A stretch of 64,000 bases of DNA from Diadema setosum (lineage: Eukaryota; Echinodermata; Echinoidea; Diadematoida; Diadematidae): the NCBI GenBank assembly GCA_033980235.1, contig CM067075.1, forward strand, positions 29,578,385-29,642,384, in the 5' to 3' direction. The translations under genes and the position numbers were made by a program. This document shows, piece by piece, positions 49,301-62,308 of this stretch (position 1 is the first letter of the stretch; each line of letters starts with the position of its first letter). The notes under the pieces are model-generated. The model had not been told where the DNA came from. It searched no databases and saw only the letters and a program-made list of their open reading frames with translations.

Positions 49301-52300
49301 GACAATGGCAATGGTATAGTGAATACGACTTCCGACTCTCCATCGGAGGACCTGAGATCGATTCCTGCGTCATTCTTGACCAAGGGGAGGGGGGGGGGGG
49401 GGAGGTGTTTCATAGAGCTGTTCTTAAAGTTACGAACTACTTACGAGCGACTGATGATCAGTTCTTGTGCTGACATTATTGAACTTCTGATAAGTATAAC
49501 ACATCATAACTGATCACCAGTCGCTCGTAAGTTGTTCGTAACTTTACGAATAACTTTATGAAACACCCCCAGGTGTATCAATGGGTACCTGACAACGCTA
49601 GGGTAGATAATGGTAGGGCCCTCTGGTAGAGCAGTGACTACACTAAAGAGGCTATTCCCTGGCGTAAGAAGGCATTGCTCTTATCACTATTATTGTTATT
49701 ATTGTTATTATTATTATTATTATCATTATTATTATTATCATTATAAAAACTATTGCTATTATCATTGTAATCATCATTGTTAATGGTGTGTCAATCAGAA
49801 AGGAAAGTAAAGTTTTGACATTACAGTGCATAAAGGTAAAGTAAAAGAATGTTTGTTTGATTGCATCTCCTTGAAATTCGAACGTCTTCAAATGAGTTTT
49901 TATTTCTTACACGATGCAAAGTTCCAGCGGCATAGACCCCCCCCCCCTTGTGATTTCAAGTGACATTTGTATATGCGAAAGTTTATAGGAAGGAACTTAA
50001 TTGAACAAGGGGAGCAAGATTTAAGGAACTTAGTACGTCATCCACACTTCTTAATGTATTCAGCTTAGTCAATGTGTATTTTAAATCGAGCAAGAAACAG
50101 TGTCAGATATTGAATGTACAGTTTATGAAACCTGACACCAAATTGCATTTGGATTTTACGCACACACACACACACACACACAGGCACACGCACACAACCA
50201 ACAAATCTTACTCCCTCTGGCAGAAGATAAAATAGCCCCTTTATTCACGATATCCATCCGTCAAATATCAGGTGCCTGAATGTTTGTAGACAGTCTGATG
50301 CTAATGAATAATCATCATACACTTGTTGTTTCATTTGTATAGATGGACTGACCTTTGTTCCTTTCCATTGTCGCCCGAAACAATATATTGTTTCGGGCGA
50401 CAATGGAAAGGAACAAAGTAAGTATACTTACCGTGCATTTGGAATGTTTTCATTCATCCCTTTCACAGCTAACGCAAGTGATTACTACACCACACAAGGT
50501 ATAAATGATTAATTGACTTTCTGGACATGCATGCATGGTGATTAGAGATTGATTAGAGTCTTTCTCTTTTTGAGTCTCTTTTTATTTTTATTTTGAAATT
50601 TAACAATGAAATATTGCATCACATTGTGTTAAGTTACATACTGTTGTGATACATTTCAATTAACATTCTGTAGAGTCGAACAAATTTTTGATATTTTTTA
50701 CATCTTAAATAAATTGCATTGATACCACAGCGAGAAGAAAAATAAATGCTAAACTAAGGTAATTTTTGACCTGCAGTCAAAACCACAAATAATACTCGAG
50801 GATTGGGTCAAATACTAGCAAATGGTGAAGAACAGAACCATTTCGACTGGGAACCAATTTGCGTGAACCATCTGATGAGAACTATTTCAGATTTTTTTTT
50901 TCTTAGATGGTATATTCAACCTCATGTAGAAGCAAAATCAACTTGAGACGTGTTTCTTCACATGCTTTTTTTTATCCCTCAACACACAATGTCGAGTTGA
51001 TGTTTCTTGAAATAACATGCTGATTATCTTCGACTGCCGGCAGAATTATATATCCGTTTGCGATGCGGCGCTAATGTTGTATATTCAATCACATAAGTAG
51101 TTTATAAGCGAATTCAAGTCTTTTTGGATAAATAACGCGAAGCAGGAAACGCGTTCATTGCTCTCTTTTTTTGTCTGTGTATCAAATGTTGCATTCCGAC
51201 TGATGTATGTTACAATGACATAAGAAACAGTTCTCCTTTGATTTTTATATTAGAGGTTATTTGATTTGATTATTGATTATTTATATATAAGGAGATTCAG
51301 TTTTGAAAGTTTTTATGATGTTTGTTTTCGAAGGATATCAGTCCTGTTATAGTTGGCAGTTCCAATGTTACGATGGGTCATGTATATCAGACTATTATCG
51401 ATGCAATGGATACTCCAACTGCGGGGATGGCAGCGATGAATACAACTGCGGTATGTATCAATTTCCTTATACTGTTAAATATAAGCTCAATTAACTGTGT
51501 TCTTTTCCGTCCTATTCTGGTTTATTTAAACTTTAAAAAACGTTTGATATCTATATACATACTTACATAAACGCATATAAAGTTTACATTGCAGTATATA
51601 ACATTATTGGCCTACTAAATACATTTAATGTTTTTTGTCTGCTGCTTTCTTGTTTTTTTCCTTGCTGTCGTTTAATTCTGAAGTTTGTGCGTCTATAAAT
51701 CATGTCGTATTCGTAATTGGCTAGAAAATTGACTTGGGCGTCCCATTATTAGTGTTTCAGAGACAGTACCTAAGGAAGAAGTACATCGGGTGCTTAATTG
51801 CTACTAAATTCATTGCCCTATTATGAACTGTGTGATGGAGAGGGTCTCAGGATTCAATTTGTCTGGTTTCTTATTCTTTTCGTAGATTATTCAACGAGCA
51901 GCTGGTATCAGACAACACAGGGTAAGATGATTCAAAACCGTCTGGGTATAATAGCAACATGCGACAACGTACTGTAATGTGCCTACGATTTCCTAAGCAT
52001 TGATTTGAATTCTACAATGTGAAATGAAAACTAATTCTTGACAATTATTGATACTTAACACCATGCAGATTATTTTGGTTTCGTTTATAATCAATACTAA
52101 ATCGTTTCAATCCGGCTCGAATACGTTTCAAGGGTTGATGACCATATAAGAGTTACGATGTAGCAAGAGTATATAATTCATAACCTTTTGAAATTCAAGA
52201 GCGATTATTTATGCAATATTGGTATCTTTCAGGCAACATCAGTATGTTGAATGATTTTCTCCGTCAAGATCACATGTACCTCTTACCACCTGGAAGTATC

Positions 52301-55300
52301 ACACACTGAAATCAGAAACGTTTTTGCCTCAAAATCGGCGTGAAAGATTTGACCATTGTAAGGCCTGTCTGTCATCTCCTGGTAGCAAACTTGCACAATT
52401 ATCTTGTCCTTGGATTAAAGTTTTCATGAATAGATTTAGTGCAGCTGCAATTAATGTCGCAGAGAATGCAAGAAACGGACCTAATACAATGCAACTTACA
52501 AGCTAGCCTCATAAGGGTAAAGATCGCTTCACCTCCACCCCAAAAGGTTAAATTTATTCACCTTCTTTAGAAACGTAATTCAAATTTGAAATCGATTGAG
52601 GTCACATCTTTAAAGCACTTTGAACACGAATAAATTTGTCGTCATTTTCCTGTGAGCTTCACTGACGGAAGAGGAGATTGAATCTGTAATTGAATAAACA
52701 CGAAGGGTGCACGTCACGAGGCAGACACCCACGCATCATTCAACCCTATAGTCATACAGCCCATGACTTCGACACTAAAGCAAACAAGGCCCACGAGACC
52801 GACAAGATAAGCAACGTGTTGTAATGTCGAATTACGTAGTGCCGAACTCATGGGCCTAAATTTGTCCAGTCTTGAACTCATGGGTGTTATTTGTCCAGTG
52901 TTGAACTCATGGGCTTATTTGTTATGTGTCGAACTCATTTGCTGAATGACTCGTGGGCTGTATGACTCATTGACGTTCTTCTTTTTTTTTTTTCAATGTT
53001 GAACTCGTGGGTTGTGTGATTCTTCGGTGTCGGACTCGTAGGATGACCCCCAAAGCATTTGCTAGAGCAAAGAGTTAGTGTTTGGTAGTCTTGCCAACAC
53101 TCGACGTGACATGCAACTTGATGCTCGTTTACGACACAAATTTGAGGAAGCAAACTCTGAGCATATGTTAATATAGATGCAAATAGTATATTTAATACAA
53201 GTTTTGTTTTGTTTTGTTTTCTAATCATTATTATCCTGGACCAGTTTCCGGCGACTTCAACTGTGATTTTGAATCCGGTCTCTGTGGATGGCAGCAGGCA
53301 TACGGCGATGACTTTGACTGGAGCCGTCACAGCGGAAGTACTGGGTCGCAAAGCACGGGACCATATGGTGACCATACCACCGGCTGTAAGCACTTGCATA
53401 ATTCCTTTATACTTGTTTTTCTGTTCTGTGAAGGAGATTTGCAGCTGTCGCTGTTGAGCTCCCCTATGACAGTTTTTGTTGCCTGAATGTTTAAAACAGT
53501 TTATTATGGTTGTTAGGAATGTTTGTGCCTTTTCGTTGGTTGAGGATTTACACCTTAATACTAATTTTTTCTTCCTCGGAAACACTTTGTATTTGTTCCG
53601 AAATATTTTCTGTCTTATGATATTATCTTAACATAAAAAAATAAGACAAATTCCTTTAGACTAAGAAATTGAGAGCAGATCAATCAACATCAAGAAGATG
53701 CCGAACTAAATGCAGTCAAATAATTTGAAATAGCTATGTACTAGCAAAGGCGAGTGCAATATAGATTGACAATTTAAAAAAAAAATCGTTATTTTTTTCG
53801 AGGAAGAGATATTTACCACAGGAAAGTATTCCTCCGATATGATTGTGCATTTAATTTTTGATCTCGTTTTGATAAAGGTCTGTAATAGTTGGATAACTTT
53901 TTGTTTTTCTCCACGCAGACGGATATTACATGTACATAGAGACATCCTCTCCACGTGTCTATGGGGATTTCGCACGCCTATGGAGCCCCGCCTATTATGG
54001 TTCCGGGTCTTTTTGCCTGACATTTTGGTATCATATGTACGGCAGCGCTATCAACTCACTGAATGTCTACAAGTCAGAAACAACATTCCCGAATTCTACA
54101 GACAGTATATTCTCTCTCAGTGGACAAAAGGGAAACTATTGGAATCAAGCACAGGTAATTCATTTCAGTTTTGAAACAATACGGAGGAAGTCGGTGTTTT
54201 GCGTATTTTATTGTCGATCTCTTTATTTGTAAAGAAAGTGGAATGTTATGAGAGTTAATGAGTTTTCGAATAACTTCAAAAAGATCTTCGATGTGGCCGT
54301 CGGCCATTATCTCAGGGCAAAGATAAATATTGTATTTAAAATGGCTTTGATGTGTTTAATTTGTACTTTAAAGAATATCTTTCTCATTGTAATCTAGGCC
54401 TACAGACATACAGTAATAACTACAATACACTGTTGATTAAGCAAAACCAGGGACAATCTGTTTCATGTCCAAATACTGCAGACGTTCAAGAAAGCTTTAG
54501 TTCATGAGTTGTTTTGAAATTGAAAAGAGGAAATGTGCAGTAGTTTTCCGTAAATCTTTTGAATCCGCATCTGCCCTGCCTGCCTGATTTCTTTTTATTT
54601 TGTTTTGTTTAAACATGTTAAATGAGGGGATGTTGGGGACCTTTGGTTTTACAAAGTTATTATTTTTTCGCAAACAAATGCCTACACTTCGTCAAACTAA
54701 CTTTAACGCAAATGTTGTTGCAAAAAAAAAAAAAAAACCCAAAACAAATAAAACAAAACAAAAAACAAACCCAAGGTATATACGTAGGATAAATGCGATC
54801 TGTAATCGACTATTATTGTGAACAGGGGTTGTCCTGCTGTTATGGGTAGTCACTCCTCATATAGCGTTTGAAAATGTAATACAGCCGTTTCTTCACGTAA
54901 TCCTACAAGAGAGATGAAAACCGAACGCAAGTAGGAATGACAGATCTTTGCAGCTTTCATGAGAAAGAGTAGCTGTTGCACATAATATTTGAAGCTTTGA
55001 AAAACATCGAAGTTTGTTGTGATCAACTGTGAGTTGCAAACAACTTAATCTCTTTGTTCGTAGACGTTGAAATTATTAGAATTTAGTGAACGTTCGAAGG
55101 CAGAGTAACGACACAAAATTTGAAAAAAAAAGTGGAAAGGGTCGAAAGTTTACATGACAATAAAGTAGTAAGTGAATACTAAGAATGCGGTGGAGTACAT
55201 CAACAAACATCTACTATGTTTGACTAACTACTGTGTCGAGTAGCTTCAAACACATCATTATACATGCAATTGTTCTACAGATCAATATCTACAACAGTTA

Positions 55301-58300
55301 CTACTACTACTGGCCATTTTACATCACCATGGAAGGTATACGTGGGAATGACTTCACTGGCGATATCGCCATAGATGACATCTCGATGTCATACGGATAC
55401 TGCCAACAAGGTAAATGCACAAATCTTAAATTTTCATTGACTGTTGTCGAGGTTGGAAAAACTCCACGAATGATCTAACGTCACAATTATTGACTTGAGA
55501 GATGTTACAATATTTTTTAATTTCAATCTTAAAGGACAATTGAAATCACACTCATGAAAACTAAGAACGAAGATAAACAAGACTGAGATAAAAGACAGTG
55601 GCAATGGTATAGTGAATAAGACTTCCGACTCCCCATCGGAGGACCTGAGATCGATTCTTACGTCCCTCTTGACCAAGGGGGAGGGGGGGGGGGGAGGTGT
55701 TTCATAGAGCTGCTCTTAAAGTTACGAACTACTTACGAGCGACTGATGATCAGTTCTTGTGCTGAAATTATTGAACTTCTGATAAGTATAGCATATCACA
55801 ACTGATCACCAGTCGCTCGTAAGTTGTTCGTAACTTTACGAACAACTTTTTGAAACACCCCCAGGTGTATCAATGGGTACCTGACAAAGCTAGCGGCTAG
55901 GGTAGATAATGGTAGGGCCCTCTGGTAGAGCAGTGACTACACTAAAGAGGCTATTCCCTGGCGAAAGAAGGCATTGCTCTTATCACTATTATTGTTATTA
56001 TTATCATTATTATTATTATTACTACTATTATTATTACTATTATCATTTTTATTCTTATTATCATTATAATAACTATTGCTATTATCATTGTAATCATTAT
56101 TGTTAATGGTGTGTCAATCAGAAAGGAAAGTAAAGTTTTGACATTACAGTGCATAAAGGTAAAGTAAAAGAATGTTTGTTTGATTGCATCTCCTTGAAAT
56201 TCGAACGTCTTCAAATGAGTTTTTATTTCTTACACGATGCAATGTTCCAGCGGCATAGACCCCCCCCCCCCTGTGATTTCAAGTGACATTTGTATATGCG
56301 AAAGTTTATAGGAAGGAACTTGAACAAGGGGAACAAGATTTAAGGAACTTAGTACGTCATCCACACTTCTTAATGTATTCAGCTTAGTCAATGTGTATTT
56401 TAAATCGAGCAAGAAACAGTGTCAGATATTGACTGTACAGTTTATGAAACCTGACACCAAATTGTATTTGGATTTTACGCACACACACACACACACACTC
56501 ACACGCACACAACCAACAAATCTTACTGCCTCTGGAGAAGATAAAATAGCCCTTGGATTCACGATATCCATCCGTCAAATATCAGGTGCCTGAATGTTTG
56601 TAGACAGTCTGATGTTAATGAATAATCATCATACACTTGTTGTTTCATTTGTATAGATGGATGATCTTTGTTCCTTTCCATCTTCGCTCGAAACAATACT
56701 TACCGTGCATTTGGAATGTTTTCATTCATCTCTTTCACAGCTTACACAACTGATTATCCCGACTACACCACACAAGGTATGAATAATAAATTGGCTTTCT
56801 CGACATGCATGCATGCATGGTAATTGGAGACCGCACCTTCAATTAGAGTCTTTCTTTTTTGTTTTTGTTTTTATTTTTATTCTGAAACTTAACAATGACA
56901 TATTGCATCACATTGTGTTAAGTTACATACTGTTGTGATACTTTTCTGTAGAACACATTTTTGATAATTTTAACATCTGGCATTAATACCACAGCAGGAG
57001 GAAAAATGAACGTGGAACCAAGATACATTTAGACCTGCACTCAAAATCACAAATAACTTTCGGGGACTGGGTCGAATACAAGCGAATGGTGAAGAACAAA
57101 ACCATTTCGATTTGATACCATTTACTGGTTCTCAGCGGAACCAATATGCGGGAACTTTATGATGAGAACCATTTTGGATACAACGAGAATCATTTCAGAA
57201 CTTTCTTTAAATGGTATATTCAACACACACTGTCAAGTTGATGTTTTCTGAAAGAACATGCTGATTATCTTTGACTGCTGGCAAAATTATATCCGTTTGC
57301 GGTGCGGCGTTAATGCTGTATACTCAACCACATTTAAAAGCGAATTCAAGTCTTTTTTTTTTTGGATAAATAATGTAAAGAAGGAAACGCATTCGTTCCT
57401 TTTTTTGTTTTTTTGTTCTGTGTATTAGAATTGGATGTTGCATTTCGACTGATGTATGCTACAATAACATGAGATATAGTTCTCCTTTGATTTTTATATC
57501 AATGATAAGGCGATTCAGTTTTGAAAGTTTTAATGGCATATGGTGTTTCTTTTCGTAGGATATCAGTCCTGTTATAGTTGGCAGTTCCAATGTTACGATG
57601 GGTCATGTATATCAGACTATTATCGATGCAATGGATACTCCAACTGCGGGGATGGCAGCGATGAATACAACTGCGGTATGTATCAATTTCCTTATACTGG
57701 TAAATATAAACTCAATTAACTGTGTTCTTTTCCGTCCTATGCTGGTTTATTTAAACTTTTAAAAACATTTGATATCTATTACATACTTACATAAACGCAT
57801 ATAAAGTTTACATTACAGGACATAACATTGGCCTACGATACATTTAATATTTTTTGTCTGCTGCTTTCTTTTTTTTTCCTTGCTGTCGTTTAATTCTGAA
57901 GTTTGTGCATCTATAAATCTTGTCTTATTCGTAATTGTTTAGAAAATTGACTTGGGCGTCCCATTATTAGTGTTTCAGAGACAGTACCTAAGGAAGAAGT
58001 ACATTGGGTGCTTAATTGCTACTAAATTCATTGCCCTATTATGAACTGTGTCATGGAGAGGGTCTCGGGATTCAATTTGTCTCGTTTCTTATTCTTTTCG
58101 CAGATTATTCAACGAGCAGTTGGTATCAGACCACACAAGGTAAGATGATTCAAAACTGTCAGCGTATAGTAGCAACATGCGACAGTGTACTGTAATGTGC
58201 CTACGATTCCTAAGCTTTGATTTGAATTCTACAGTGTGAAATGAAAACTAATTCTTGACAATTATTGATACTTAACACCATGCATGATGGTTTGCTTTAT

Positions 58301-59816
58301 AATCAATACTAAATCGTTTCAATCCGGGTCGAATACGTTTTCAGAGTTGATGACCATATAAGAGTTACGGTGTAGCAAGATTATGATTCTTAACCTTTTG
58401 AATTTCAAGAGCGATTATTCATGCAATACTAGTATCTTTCAGGCAACATCAGTATGTTCAATTCAAATTCAATTCAAATTCAAACTTTATTTTCACTTTT
58501 TTTCCCAACAGAATGTACAAGAAACAATTATTATAAATTCGACATGCGAGTGATAAAATATACATAACCAGACAGGATTAACAACATGTTCATGTCTACA
58601 TGATCAATGATTTTCTCCGTAAAGATCGCATGTACCTCTTACAACTTGGAAGTATAACACACTGAAATCAAAAACGTTTTTGCCTCGAAAGTCTTGACCA
58701 TTATAAGGCCTGTCTGTCATTTCCCAGTAGCAAAATTACACACTTATCTTGTCCTTGAATTAAAGTTTTTATGGATAACTTTAGTGTAGCTGCGATTAAT
58801 GCCACAGACTGACAGAGAATGCAAAAAGTACTAATACTAATAGAATGTAACTTACCGATTAAGCTAGCTAGCCTTATAAGAGTAAAGATCGCCTCACCTC
58901 CACCCCACAAATTTTGCCTAATTTAGAATGGTAATTCAGATTTGAAATCGATTGAGGTCGCATTCTTAAAGCACTTTGAACACGAATGAATTTTTCGTCA
59001 TTTTCCTGTGAGCTTCACTGACGGAAGAAGAGATCGAATCCGTAATTGCATAAATGCGAAGGGTACACGTCACAAGACAGATACCCACGACTCATACAAC
59101 CCACTAGTCATACAGCCTATGAGTTCGACACTAAAATAAAGAAAGCCACGAGTTCAGCAACACGTTTTACAAATGTTGTAATGTCGAATTACCTCGTGTT
59201 GAACTCATGGGCCTTAATTGCCTAGTGTCGAACTCATTTTCTGAATGACTCGTGGGCTGTATGACTCATGGACTTTTTTTTTTTTCTCAATGTTGAACTC
59301 ATGGGCTCTGTGACTCCTTAGTCATGTTAGTGTAGGTCTCATAGGATGACCCTAAAGCAATTGCTACAGCACTCGTGTGTTGCTAATACGCGACGTGACA
59401 TGCAACACGATGACACAAAGTTCAGCAAGCAAACTCTGAACATATGCTGATATAGATGTAAGTAGTATCTCCAATACAAGTTTTTATTCTATTTTTATTT
59501 TTCATTTTTTTTAATAATAATTATCCTGAACCAGATCCCGGACAATTTGACTGTGACTTTGAATCCGGTCTCTGTGGATGGCAGCAGGCATATTACGGTG
59601 ACAATTTTGACTGGACCCGGAGAAGCGGAAGTACCCCGTCTTCAAATACTGGACCGTCAGTGGACCATACATACGGAACCTATTGTAAGCAGTTTGGTCT
59701 TGCCTTTATGTAGGTTTGATTGTCCTGATTACTTTTTGGACCAGTGATTTTAAAAATGTTCAAGGTATCACATCTGATGCATATTTCAACGTCAATTGTG
59801 TCAAAAAACACCCTAC

Positions 59817-59877
<61 letters not shown>

Positions 59878-62153
59878 TGCAATAAAGCCTAAAACATGAG
59901 GAGATATCACTATTTTTCTTATTAAACCATAACTGCAAAAGGTTTAGTATGGATTTTTTTTTTTAATTATAACTTTTGTTCACATTTTGTATATTTATGC
60001 TGGTTCAAATTTTTACATTGGTTGTTTTTATCCCTAACTCACATTTAAGAACTATTTTGAAGCACTAACGATGGGCTTTTGTTTCATCTGCAAGTGGTAA
60101 ATTTTGCCTTTAACATTTTCATCTTAATTCGACGATGCTTCTTTTTCTTTAAATGAGATTTGTCATTGCCGTAGATGAACTTCTCTATGCCCATTCATAC
60201 GTGTTATTATCATTTTTGTTATTATCATTTTACGAACAGTAAAATTTGAAGAGCTTGATCGCGAAACTAGTAAAGCTTCATTTTCAATTTATTTTTGTTT
60301 ATACTCGAGTACATACTCAAGACCCCCAAAACAACAACAATAACAATAAAAACAAACTTTCCAATAATACCCCACTGTTACTTATCATTTTTGCGAAGGT
60401 TACAAATACACTGACAAGGATGGAAATGCAATGCAATTGATAAAATAAAATGGAATGAATGAAAAAAGAATGGAACGTGTTTTGCGATCACATTCTACCT
60501 TGAAATTATGGAAAACACATTTATGATAAATCACTCCTTACTGACTATGGCACAAAAACGTTGATTTATTTTTTTTTTTTTTTTTTAAATTGGGATAAAC
60601 TTTTGTATATTACACAACATCAATAAATATTTACAACATTTCGATCCCAACATTCATGATCTCGTCAGGAATTCTATTCATTGTGTTAACCCTAAAAGAG
60701 CCGGGGGGGGGGGCAGAATCCGACCCCCCCCCCCCCATCGACGTTTCGCGCTGTAATTCTGTAACGCGAGAAGGCCTCGTCGCGACACTTCTTGACTTTG
60801 TTTGTTCAAGTCTAGCGCAACGTTTGAGACAAATTTGCAACGTCCGCGCATACTTTTGCGAAGCCACACCCATTTTTGTAACGGAATGTCGCCCCAAAAC
60901 GGGCACAATGTTGTGATTGCGTGTACATTTCCTATGGAAAACAGTGCTCTGTCATGAAAGTCGTAAAAACCTGATTATTTTTACAATTTATCACTTTCAT
61001 TGATTAATTTTGTGCTAATTATGGTAGAAAACAAGAAATTCTGAAAACAATAAAATACGTAAGAATTGAAATGAGTTTTGGAAGTTTTTGTGATGTAAAA
61101 TTGTTGAATATGCTAAAACAGATTTACAGGTCAAAAATTAGACTCTAAATGCTTTTAATTAGGCTAGAATGTGATCTTGAGCTTAATTTGCATAACTAAT
61201 TAATTAAAATTAGAAATTGATTGTTTCAAAAAATCTCATGACTGAATCTCGTAGATTATGACGTGGGTCTCACGCATGCAAAATTTCATCGCGGTCCCTC
61301 CACCAATGGCCGATATCTCGGGGGGGGGGGGGGGGGGGGGCGGAATCCATCCCCCCCACCCCCCGGTCTGAGCATAGCCAAAAAGCCCGGCCCTTTTTAA
61401 GGTTTAATTGAACCATGAATGAATTTGACAAAAGAAAGATAGTGACAATTTTCTCTGAAGGAGCAGAATTTCAACCTCAAACTATGCTTGCTACAAAAGT
61501 TCTCTTTTGTATCAAAATGTGTAGCAAGTAGCGTTTGATGCACAACAAGGAAACAAAATTTATCATGTACAAGAAAATGCTGATTAGAATAGGGGGCATC
61601 GCTGTAAATTTACTGTGCCTTAATTCTTAACTTTTAGAACATTAACATGTATTTACAGCTTGTGACCTGCTCACCCTTTTACTTGCAGCTGGATATTATA
61701 TGTATATAGAGACCTCTTCAGGTTATAACGGATATGCTGCACGCCTATGGAGCCCCGCCTACAATGGAAACGGCTACTCGTGCCTGACATTTTGGTCTCA
61801 TATGTACGGTAGCACAATCAACACACTAAATGTCTACAAGTCTGAGTCAAGGTCACCAAATGCGACGGACATTTTATACTCAGTCAGTGGAGAAAGGGGA
61901 AACTATTGGAGCCAAACGCAGGTGATTCAGTGGGACCTATTTCCATACATATTTCATTCTTGATCTACTATATGTTTGAAAAGGAAATGAGCCGTAGAAT
62001 TATGAGAGATAAACAAAAGGGAAAAAAATAGCCTGGAAGAAACCATCTTTGTGGCACTCGCAAATAATCGCAAGACACTGAGGATCAAAAAATGGAATTC
62101 CACATTTTGGTTCTTCACGCAAATGTACACATCCAGACACACACACGTTCACG

Positions 62154-62221
<68 letters not shown>

Positions 62222-62275
62222 TAGATAGATATACATGTAATATATATGTATATATAGGGCCTACATGTATTATTC

Positions 62276-62308
<33 letters not shown>

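Larger units (their letters stand above)
43150..50970 (+). repeat. Tandem unit A (LDLa2-linker-MAM2)
   Basis: Aligns by eye with units B and C in exons and introns. The LDLa-to-LDLa distance is 7831 bases; minus the 1623-bp insertion and 8-bp duplication this is 6200, against 6225 for unit B. Confidence 0.9.
50970..57225 (+). repeat. Tandem unit B (LDLa3-linker-MAM3)
   Basis: Middle copy of the roughly 6.2-kb repeat. Its 5' part up to about 51.83 kb follows unit C at diagnostic positions; from about 51.86 kb on it follows unit A. Confidence 0.85.

Noticed and set aside
52935..53585. 216-residue open frame on the minus strand
   Set aside because: It runs antisense through the MAM3 first exon and flanking intron, shows no domain and has no matching unit-A frame.
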